From Candidatus Egaibacter danicus (GTDB lineage: Bacteria > Pseudomonadota > Gammaproteobacteria > Burkholderiales > Burkholderiaceae): DNA of 13,000 bases. Position numbers and translations under genes: made by a program. The stretch lies in NCBI GenBank assembly GCA_011391115.1, contig JAABRC010000021.1, positions 1 to 13,000 on the forward strand. The letters are read 5' to 3'. Below the pieces are notes generated by a model. That model was given only the letters and a program-made list of their open reading frames with translations, was not told where the DNA came from and searched no databases. Shown here piece by piece: positions 8,024 through 13,000 of this stretch. Each line of letters opens with the position of its first letter. The stretch's first letter is position 1.

Positions 8024-9258
8024 GGCATTCCTGTGGGGCTTGCGGGCCGCATGACCAGCGTTTCACCTTCAAGCCGTCCGGCAAAGCCCCGGGCCTGCAG
8101 CTGGGTGGTCATGGCCGATGCTTCCTCGCCACTCAGACCCAGCCCCTTGAATCGGGCTTCACCGGCAACAAATTCGATACCGGAGATGCTGCGGTTAATG
8201 GGTGCCGCGTCCCCAATAGCGGCCAGCATCACCTCCAGATCACGCCTGGAGAGGTCCCCGCCTGACTGGCGCAGCAGACTCATTTCCCGTTCCATCTGGA
8301 CGGGTGCATCGACGATGACCTGAACGCCCGGAAAAGTCTGGGTCAGCACCGACCGGATGGCTTCGCGTTTCGTGTTCAGCGCCGATTTTTCCCGCCACGC
8401 CATGGCATTCAAGCCAATCAGGTTGGCACCAACCAGAACGGCCGCCCCCCAGCGGGCAGCACGCCATCGGGGTGACTGCAGAAATTCCACCCATCCGGAC
8501 GAGAGGCGTTTGAGGGCGCGTTTGCCGCCGGAATTGGCCAGCTCAAATTGCGCCAGATCCCATGAAGACTGCGCTGCCCGCAGGGCCCGCTCGGGCCAGG
8601 TCTGCAAGTTAGCGCGACGCTGAAGGTGTTTCTCCGCCAGTTCCAGTACCGCAGGCTCGGCCATGACTTCTGCCTCGGCGGGCAGGTTGCCCAAACTGCG
8701 GGCCAGTGACAAAGCGCCGGTCGTCACAGGCAGGATGGTCACGCCGCCCTCGTCGGGGATGACCAGGTCAGCCTGATCCGGCTCTCCGATGAGGTAAATG
8801 GCGGAGGGCGGGGTCAAGGCGTCGCCTGGTACGAATTCCGGAACAATGCGCGACACCGGGCATTGCGCACCTTCCAGAATCGACAGGCTGGCACGCAGCC
8901 AGGCCTTGTCACACACCGCCACCCAGAACGGCAGCCCCGGGTCAATAGTGGGTTCCAGCGCAAAATGCAGATTCTCGGCATCGTCCAGCAGGCGCTCTTC
9001 CAGCAAGCCTTCGAGAACCGCCCGCAGCCGGGTGGAACTGGTGCTCACGCCCTGTGGCAGCTCGACCTGATGCCATGACAGGGCACGTGCCGGTGCCACG
9101 GCCACCACCTCATCACCCGAACCATTGTGGTGGGGGAGTAAATTGGCAGCCGCTTTGGAATGACGGTCCACGGTCACCCCGTCTGAACTCAGGGCGTACG
9201 CGAACTCCGTAGCCGAAGTGGCGGCCTGCTGGGGAAGTTTGACGATGAGCGTGGTCAT
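8020..9258 (-). CDS. gspL: T2SS inner-membrane protein GspL
   Basis: GspL is the bitopic platform protein whose actin-like cytoplasmic domain recruits GspE and whose periplasmic domain pairs with GspM. The 412 residues divide into a cytoplasmic domain (about 1-255), a single membrane segment (about 268-288) and a periplasmic domain (about 290-405) ending in a ferredoxin-like fold. The stretch around WDLAQFELANSGGKRAL (233-249) just before the membrane corresponds to the conserved juxtamembrane motif of the family. There is no Shine-Dalgarno before the ATG: the upstream bases are C-rich. This is also the widest gap inside the gspG-N block, 45 bases after gspK. A seven-codon frame ends across this start codon (see the separate entry), which may matter for how translation begins. 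Confidence 0.94.
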   Translation of the reverse strand: MTTLIVKLPQQAATSATEFAYALSSDGVTVDRHSKAAANLLPHHNGSGDEVVAVAPARALSWHQVELPQGVSTSSTRLRAVLEGLLEERLLDDAENLHFALEPTIDPGLPFWVAVCDKAWLRASLSILEGAQCPVSRIVPEFVPGDALTPPSAIYLIGEPDQADLVIPDEGGVTILPVTTGALSLARSLGNLPAEAEVMAEPAVLELAEKHLQRRANLQTWPERALRAAQSSWDLAQFELANSGGKRALKRLSSGWVEFLQSPRWRAARWGAAVLVGANLIGLNAMAWREKSALNTKREAIRSVLTQTFPGVQVIVDAPVQMEREMSLLRQSGGDLSRRDLEVMLAAIGDAAPINRSISGIEFVAGEARFKGLGLSGEEASAMTTQLQARGFAGRLEGETLVMRPASPTGMP

Positions 9259-9278
9259 GGTGAGGTGAGGGGGCTCAT
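9255..9278 (-). other. Possible seven-codon minicistron ending on the gspL start codon
   Basis: An ATG at 9278 opens a seven-codon frame (MSPLTSP) whose TGA overlaps the gspL ATG as ATGA, the same geometry used at most other junctions of this operon. GAAGG lies about 13 bases upstream of the minicistron ATG, which is far for a Shine-Dalgarno. The frame is short enough to arise by chance, so translation is not established. Confidence 0.25.
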
Positions 9279-9303
9279 TGTAGTGAGGTGGCCTTCGCAG
9301 ATG

Positions 9304-10335
9304 TTATCGGCCGGAGGCCACTGTTGTTGATCCGGCAGGCAAGCCTTCCTGCAATACACCGCGCTCGCGCCAGAGGATTTTGACGTCCAGACCATCACGT
9401 TGCAGCAGGGAGTGCTCCTGAAAAGTCGTGTCGTCAATGCGCAACCGGCCTTTCACTTCAAAAAACCGGGTGGTCACGGTTAACGCGTCCTGATTCCCGG
9501 GATTGCTGATTTCCGGCGCATATTTGATGACATCACCCAGCGTGCGGAAGTGGGACCGGTTGCGCTCTGCAATCAGCTTTTGGGCCGTGGCCATGGCCAT
9601 CGTTGGCACGGCTGCATACAGCGCTTCTGCCGAGGCGGTGTTCACGTTCAGCAGCGTGCGCGCAGGCAGCAGGGTGACAAACGGCGTGATGATGGCGAGT
9701 GTGCGGGGCGGCAGGCCCATCCAGACCAGTTGCTCCAGCCGCTGGGGCATCAGGGCGGTGGACGCGCTGCCCTTGCTGGCCGGCGTGGCGCCTTCGGAGG
9801 CGCTCACTTCAGCGGCCAGTCGCAGGTTCTCAGCCAGATCTGCCAGCTGTTGTTGCGGCAGGCCCAGCAACTCAAACAATTTGGTGAAGGTAGCCATGGC
9901 GCGGGCCGACACCTTGTTGCCATCCATGAGGTTCAACACATTTAGGCGGCCTTGCGCATCAATGATCTGGCCAGACAAAAATGCTTCCATGGTGGAGTCG
10001 GAGTCGGTCACCGTGTTGTACCGGTCGGCGGCCAGAAAGCTTGACAAGCGGGCCTCCTGCAGCGGAATGGCCCAGGGCTCTGCCAGATGGTCGGCACCAC
10101 CTGCGCGCGCATCTTCAATCAGGATCAGCCGTGACCAGTCCATGGCGCCCGTCAAAATCCAGCCTGACTGCACCCGCGAACGGTCAGCGGCTTCCACTTC
10201 CACTGCGCGCCATTGTTGCCACAGCGACGCAGTTGCCAGAGTCGCCACCAGTGTCACAGTCAGCATGGCTGCCAGCAGCGCAGCGCCACGGGCATGGCTC
10301 CCTTGTTTGCCAGGGTTCATGTTCGAAGGCGTCAT
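9304..10335 (-). CDS. gspK: T2SS minor pseudopilin GspK
   Basis: GspK is the large minor pseudopilin at the pseudopilus tip, forming a complex with GspI and GspJ. The 343 residues begin with a basic leader and a prepilin peptidase site between G17 and A18 in SHARG/AALLAAML, followed by the hydrophobic helix (18-38). As is normal for GspK, position +5 of the mature protein is not glutamate. Typical segments are DWSRLILIEDARAG (66-79) and IIDAQGRLNVLNL (124-136), and a helix-hairpin-like region begins at LLNVNTASAEALY (228-240). No cysteine is present. The ATG overlaps the gspJ stop (ATGA, 10332-10335) and is preceded by the strongest Shine-Dalgarno in the operon, GGAGG nine bases upstream, so independent initiation is likely. 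Confidence 0.95.
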   Translation of the reverse strand: MTPSNMNPGKQGSHARGAALLAAMLTVTLVATLATASLWQQWRAVEVEAADRSRVQSGWILTGAMDWSRLILIEDARAGGADHLAEPWAIPLQEARLSSFLAADRYNTVTDSDSTMEAFLSGQIIDAQGRLNVLNLMDGNKVSARAMATFTKLFELLGLPQQQLADLAENLRLAAEVSASEGATPASKGSASTALMPQRLEQLVWMGLPPRTLAIITPFVTLLPARTLLNVNTASAEALYAAVPTMAMATAQKLIAERNRSHFRTLGDVIKYAPEISNPGNQDALTVTTRFFEVKGRLRIDDTTFQEHSLLQRDGLDVKILWRERGVLQEGLPAGSTTVASGR

Positions 10336-11003
10336 ATCGATTTGCCTCCGCTCAAGGTGGGCCGGATCCAGTCCAGCGTCAGGTCACCCACCAGCGTTTG
10401 CCCGGAGGGGAGGGTTAGCGTCAATCGCACGCCATCGGGCAAAACGGTGATCGGACCACCCGATGCATCGCTGGATAACGCGTTGCTCCACGCGTCACCC
10501 CGATAAAAATACACCTGCCACTGGTCCAGCGCCGTGATGGCTATTTCCTGCTTTTTCTCTTCGTCGCCTGCGTTTTGGGCCCACAGTTCAGCCAGCCGCC
10601 AGGCCTGGTCCAGCTCATTGCGCGTGCGTACCGGGCTGGATTGCCAGCGCAGCCACTGCCCACCCGAATCGGTGACGCGCCGCGACCAGGCTACCACCAG
10701 CACGCCTTGCGTCGGGTCAACAGTGTTGCGCCGGGTCACGCGCAACACCCGGCCATCCCAGTCCATGGGCGCTGCGTTGCCCGCGTCCGTTAACTGGGTG
10801 ATGTTGTCCAGGTCCGAGCGCCACTGCATCAAGCCAGCCTGCAGGGTCAAGATCTCATCGGCCCGGGTTTGCGTTTGAGATTGCGCCCGTGTCATGCCAT
10901 CCAGCCCGCGCCAGCTCAATACCGCCATCAGCGACATGATGGTAATGGCCACCAGCACCTCGATCAGCGTGAAGCCACGGTGGTGTCTTTGGGCTGGTTT
11001 CAT
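10332..11003 (-). CDS. gspJ: T2SS minor pseudopilin GspJ
   Basis: GspJ is a minor pseudopilin that joins GspI and GspK at the pseudopilus tip. The 223-residue product has a 10-residue leader and a prepilin peptidase site at HHRG/FTLIEVLVAI, with the required +5 glutamate at E15. It is followed by the hydrophobic N-terminal helix and a C-terminal beta domain. The segment MQWRSDLDNI after the helix is family-like. I chose the ATG at 11003, which overlaps the gspI stop by one base (TGATG). A TTG one codon upstream is also in frame but less likely. There is no clear Shine-Dalgarno, so the gene is probably translated by coupling to gspI. Confidence 0.94.
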   Translation of the reverse strand: MKPAQRHHRGFTLIEVLVAITIMSLMAVLSWRGLDGMTRAQSQTQTRADEILTLQAGLMQWRSDLDNITQLTDAGNAAPMDWDGRVLRVTRRNTVDPTQGVLVVAWSRRVTDSGGQWLRWQSSPVRTRNELDQAWRLAELWAQNAGDEEKKQEIAITALDQWQVYFYRGDAWSNALSSDASGGPITVLPDGVRLTLTLPSGQTLVGDLTLDWIRPTLSGGKSI

Positions 11004-11368
11004 CAAAACCGGCCAATCACGGTAGACAGTTTGAGCACGGGCACTTCATCGTTGGTGACCCGGGCATCCACACGCCTGAAATTGGGATTGGGCGTGGGCA
11101 CTACCGTGACAGCCACATCAAACGTGATACCCACCTGCTCGCATCGTGAATCGCTGTTGCCCACTACCGGCATCTGTTTGAGCAGGCGAATGCGTGTGAG
11201 CTCGTTTTCGGCGCACAAATGCGCCAGCAACAGGTCCGACTGGCGCGCAGCGGTATTGGTCAGCGCATTGGTAGCCTGCATGCCCGCCATCAGCGCGATG
11301 GCCACGATGGAGAGCGCCACCAGCACCTCAATGAGGGTGAATCCCAATGAACGATGACGGGCGCGCAT
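11003..11368 (-). CDS. gspI: T2SS minor pseudopilin GspI
   Basis: GspI is a minor pseudopilin thought to nucleate the tip complex with GspJ and GspK. From the ATG at 11368 it has 121 residues, a normal length. The prepilin site is RSLG/FTLIEVLVALSI, leader nine residues, +5 glutamate at E14. ENELTRIRLLKQ after the helix is typical of the family. Two cysteines are present, one in HLCAENE and one in SRCEQVG, and could form a disulfide. An in-frame GTG at 11377 would overlap the gspH stop as GTGA and add three residues. Neither start has a good Shine-Dalgarno, so the exact start is uncertain by nine bases. Confidence 0.94.
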   Translation of the reverse strand: MRARHRSLGFTLIEVLVALSIVAIALMAGMQATNALTNTAARQSDLLLAHLCAENELTRIRLLKQMPVVGNSDSRCEQVGITFDVAVTVVPTPNPNFRRVDARVTNDEVPVLKLSTVIGRF

Positions 11369-11373
11369 GGATT

Positions 11374-11862
11374 TCACTGCGGACTCACGATGGGCTCAGA
11401 CGGCACCACGGCAAAGGGCCGCAGCCCGTCAGACATCACCCGGACAGTTTTTCCAGGTTGCTCCTTCAGGCTCAGAAACACCTCCTGGCGCCCTATGAGC
11501 GGCTCAGGGCCCAGATTCAGGACGGCCTTCGCGTCAACCGTGACGCCCTCGCTTTGCCAACTCTCCGACCGGTCGCCGCCGGACAAACCGGTGAATTTGA
11601 AACCGGTATCGGTGCTTTTCCAGTTCACCGGCACCCCGGTGGAACGGGACTGCGCACGGGCCGACTCCAGCATCGCCGCCAGCCGCTGTCCTTCCCGCTC
11701 CAGTTGCGTGTCGGCGCTGTCGCGTATGGCAAATGCCACGCCGGCCGTGCCCATGGCAATGATGGCGATGACCACCAGCAGTTCAATCAGCGTGAAACCG
11801 TGTTGGCGGTGCGACGCAAGCGTGGGGGCAATATTTTTACTGCCAGCTTCCAACGTCAGCAT
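11374..11862 (-). CDS. gspH: T2SS minor pseudopilin GspH
   Basis: GspH is a minor pseudopilin located between the GspG shaft and the I-J-K tip. From the ATG at 11862 it has 162 residues. The prepilin peptidase site is RQHG/FTLIELLVVIAI with the +5 glutamate at E27, so the leader is 22 residues, long for the class. I chose this ATG because GAGGG lies five bases upstream. It means the gene overlaps the 3' end of gspG by 26 bases in another frame. Upstream in-frame starts (ATG 11889, TTG 11898) would lengthen the leader further. The rest is the expected helix plus beta domain. The sequence is divergent, as is usual for GspH, and the call leans partly on position between gspG and gspI. Confidence 0.9.
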   Translation of the reverse strand: MLTLEAGSKNIAPTLASHRQHGFTLIELLVVIAIIAMGTAGVAFAIRDSADTQLEREGQRLAAMLESARAQSRSTGVPVNWKSTDTGFKFTGLSGGDRSESWQSEGVTVDAKAVLNLGPEPLIGRQEVFLSLKEQPGKTVRVMSDGLRPFAVVPSEPIVSPQ

Positions 11863-12280
11863 TCTTTCCCTCGCCCCCGGCTTGCGCATCGGCGCCAAAC
11901 GACATCACGTCGATCTCGCCCTTGATGCCCGGGTTGAGGTATTGGTAGGGCTGGCCCCAGGGATCATTGGGCAGGCGTTCCAGATAGGACTTCCAGTTAG
12001 GCGGGATCGGTCCGCCGCCCGTGGGTTTGGTGACCAATGCCTTGAGGCCTTGCTCTGCCGTGGGATAGCGCTGGTTGTCCAGACGGTACAGCTTGAGCGC
12101 CTGCATCAGGTTGTTGACGTCCGTCTTGGCGGCGGTGGCGCGGGCGTCATCGGCGCGGTCCAGCACGTTGGGCACGATCAGTGCGGCCAGCACACCGATG
12201 ATGACCAGCACCACCATCAATTCGATCAGCGTGAAGCCGCGCGCCAATGTTGTCTTGAAGGCAAATCGTAGTTTTTTCAT
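11837..12280 (-). CDS. gspG: T2SS major pseudopilin GspG
   Basis: GspG is the main subunit of the periplasmic pseudopilus that pushes substrates through GspD. From the ATG at 12280 the precursor has 147 residues: a 15-residue basic leader, prepilin peptidase site LARG/FTLIELMVVLVI, +5 glutamate at E20, hydrophobic helix to about 40, and a conserved C-terminal domain. TAEQGLKALV (74-83) and NDPWGQPYQY (105-114) are hallmarks. SFGADAQAGGEG (127-138) and NADVGSW (140-146) form the calcium-binding loop known in GspG, with D131 and D142 as likely ligands. Its frame extends to a TTG at 12313, but the ATG gives a standard leader and is preceded by AAGGA twelve bases upstream. It is the first gene of the minus-strand operon. 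Confidence 0.97.
   Translation of the reverse strand: MKKLRFAFKTTLARGFTLIELMVVLVIIGVLAALIVPNVLDRADDARATAAKTDVNNLMQALKLYRLDNQRYPTAEQGLKALVTKPTGGGPIPPNWKSYLERLPNDPWGQPYQYLNPGIKGEIDVMSFGADAQAGGEGKNADVGSWQ
11868..11872 (-). promoter_or_regulatory. Ribosome binding site inside gspG that sets the gspH start
   Basis: GAGGG on the minus strand, five bases before the ATG at 11862 and within the last codons of gspG. It favours this start over the upstream ATG at 11889. Confidence 0.5.
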
Positions 12281-12292
12281 GTTGCTGGCATA

Positions 12293-12300
12293 TCCTTCCC
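12293..12300 (-). promoter_or_regulatory. Ribosome binding site of gspG
   Basis: GGGAAGGA on the minus strand ends 12 bases before the gspG ATG at 12280. The spacing is somewhat long but still usable, and it supports this start over the TTG at 12313. Confidence 0.45.
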
Positions 12301-12312
12301 GGGGTGACGTCA

Positions 12313-12318
12313 ATCATA
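12313..12318 (-). promoter_or_regulatory. Candidate -10 element for the gspG-F operon
   Basis: TATGAT on the minus strand, five of six matches to the sigma-70 -10 consensus, would place transcription start near 12306, about 26 bases before the gspG start codon. No convincing -35 hexamer sits 16-18 bases upstream, so an activator or another sigma factor may be needed if this promoter is real. Confidence 0.35.
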
Positions 12319-12320
12319 AT
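12315..12320 (+). promoter_or_regulatory. Candidate -10 element for gspC
   Basis: CATAAT on the plus strand, five of six matches to the -10 consensus, lies so that position +1 would fall on or next to the A of the gspC ATG at 12327. It overlaps the gspG-side -10 candidate by four bases. No good -35 hexamer is visible. Confidence 0.3.
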
Positions 12321-12326
12321 CCGCTC

Positions 12327-12797
12327 ATGTTGACAAATTCACAAAGCAGGCAACTGTCGCATTTTGTTACGTTCAGCGTGTGGGCGCTGGTGGCTGCCTG
12401 CATGGTCTTCTGGGTGCTGAAGTGGGTCGGGTCGTCCCACGGGGGCGATCTGTCCTCGGGCGGCGCCATCAGCGGCCCGGATGGCTTTGCGCAGGTCAGT
12501 GCGGGCGACCCGTCTGTCATTTCCAAATTGCTTGGGGCGGTCCGTGCTGCGCCTGCGGCTCAAGCTGCCGCCGCTCCCAGCCGTATCGTCCTGATTGGCG
12601 TTCTGGCCAACGCTTCCAGCCAGGGCACGGCACTCATAGCCGTGGGCGACAAGCCTGCCAAGCCGTTTCGCGTGGGTGCGCAGGTGGACGAAGGGCTCAT
12701 TTTGCAGTCCGTCAAAACACGCAGCGCCTTGCTCGGACCCGATGCAGACGGTCCGGCGACCCTGACGCTGGAATTGCCGCCCCCTCCGTCTCGCTAG
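12327..12797 (+). CDS. gspC: T2SS inner-membrane protein GspC, short form without PDZ domain
   Basis: GspC links the inner-membrane platform to the GspD secretin. This 156-residue protein has a short cytoplasmic N-terminus, one membrane segment (about 12-34), a Gly/Ser- and Ala-rich periplasmic linker (35-85) and a beta-rich homology region (about 86-150) beginning RIVLIGVLANA. It ends in PPPPSR directly after that region. It therefore lacks the C-terminal PDZ or coiled-coil domain of the longer GspC proteins of about 270 residues or more. It is the only gsp gene on the plus strand, 46 bases from gspG and divergent. No Shine-Dalgarno precedes the ATG. Upstream in-frame codons run into the gspG antisense strand and are not credible. 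The call rests on topology, the homology-region pattern and context; confidence is good but below that of its neighbours. Confidence 0.85.
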   Translation: MLTNSQSRQLSHFVTFSVWALVAACMVFWVLKWVGSSHGGDLSSGGAISGPDGFAQVSAGDPSVISKLLGAVRAAPAAQAAAAPSRIVLIGVLANASSQGTALIAVGDKPAKPFRVGAQVDEGLILQSVKTRSALLGPDADGPATLTLELPPPPSR

Positions 12798-12799
12798 CT

Positions 12800-13000
12800 T
12801 CACATCTCCAGAAGCACCGTTTCTCCATAGCCGGGCCCATTGACGGGCCACTGATCTGCGCTGGCAGGTATTCGCATGCCGCCTGCAATCAAGGTGGCTG
12901 CCCGGATGACGCCGGCGTGGGTGATCCAGACCGCGTTGTCCCCCTGCAATCTGGACAGGGCTGCCTCGACCCGTCGCATGAATTCCTGTACTGATTCACC
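12800..13000 (-). CDS. Histidine phosphatase family protein, C-terminal part (cut by window edge)
   Basis: The last 66 residues of this protein are visible, in frame from the right edge to a TGA at 12800-12802. GESVQEFMRRV at the edge supplies the family's glutamate segment, and WITHAGVIRAA (residues 25-35 of the visible part) contains the second catalytic histidine region of the phosphoglycerate mutase-like fold. The N-terminal RHG motif lies outside the window. Within this superfamily the THAGVIRA form and short C-terminus resemble alpha-ribazole phosphatase (CobC) of cobalamin biosynthesis, but other small-molecule phosphatases share these features, so the substrate is unresolved. The gene converges on gspC with two bases between the stop codons and no visible terminator in the gap. 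Confidence 0.8.
   Translation of the reverse strand, partial: GESVQEFMRRVEAALSRLQGDNAVWITHAGVIRAATLIAGGMRIPASADQWPVNGPGYGETVLLEM

Noticed and set aside
9503..10450. Plus-strand open frame of 315 codons opposite gspK and gspJ
   Set aside because: It crosses the gspJ-gspK junction in antisense and has low-complexity Ser/Ala/Arg content; both opposite genes are clear.
12339..12851. Minus-strand open frame of 170 codons opposite gspC
   Set aside because: Arg/Gly-rich shadow that would also overlap the end of the histidine phosphatase gene; the plus-strand reading has a membrane segment and GspC topology.

Overview
This is a high-GC, gene-dense bacterial stretch with the codon use and protein character of a betaproteobacterium, probably Burkholderiales of the Comamonadaceae type. 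That placement rests on protein style and gene order; no database search was possible. The window is dominated by an essentially complete chromosomal type II secretion system (T2SS, general secretory pathway, gsp). No RNA gene, insertion sequence, CRISPR array or integration scar was found, and no non-coding stretch exceeds about 70 bases.

Layout. Position 1 to 958 (minus) is the N-terminal part of an SbmA/BacA/YddA-like ABC transporter that runs off the left edge. Position 1029 to 1925 (minus) is a cytosolic 5'-nucleotidase-like HAD protein. From 1922 up to 12280 the minus strand carries, in transcription order, gspG, H, I, J, K, L, M, N, D, E and F. Junctions are 4-base or 1-base overlaps, or gaps of at most 45 bases, so this reads as one operon. 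The nucleotidase start overlaps the gspF stop by four bases, so the nucleotidase and probably the transporter look like downstream cistrons. gspC lies alone on the plus strand (12327-12797), divergent from gspG across 46 bases. It converges, with only two bases between stops, on a histidine-phosphatase gene entering from the right edge (12800-13000, minus).

How the genes work together. GspG is the major pseudopilin; GspH, I, J and K are the minor pseudopilins that cap the pseudopilus. GspF, L and M form the inner-membrane platform with the GspE ATPase docked on it. GspC links the platform to the GspD secretin in the outer membrane; GspN is an accessory inner-membrane protein. The prepilin peptidase (GspO) and any pilotin are not in the window and must be encoded elsewhere.

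I found no clearly new system. The points worth a second look are the compact PDZ-less GspC, the overlapping divergent -10 elements with a possibly leaderless gspC, the very short cysteine loop in GspE, the nucleotidase coupled to gspF, and a possible minicistron ahead of gspL.
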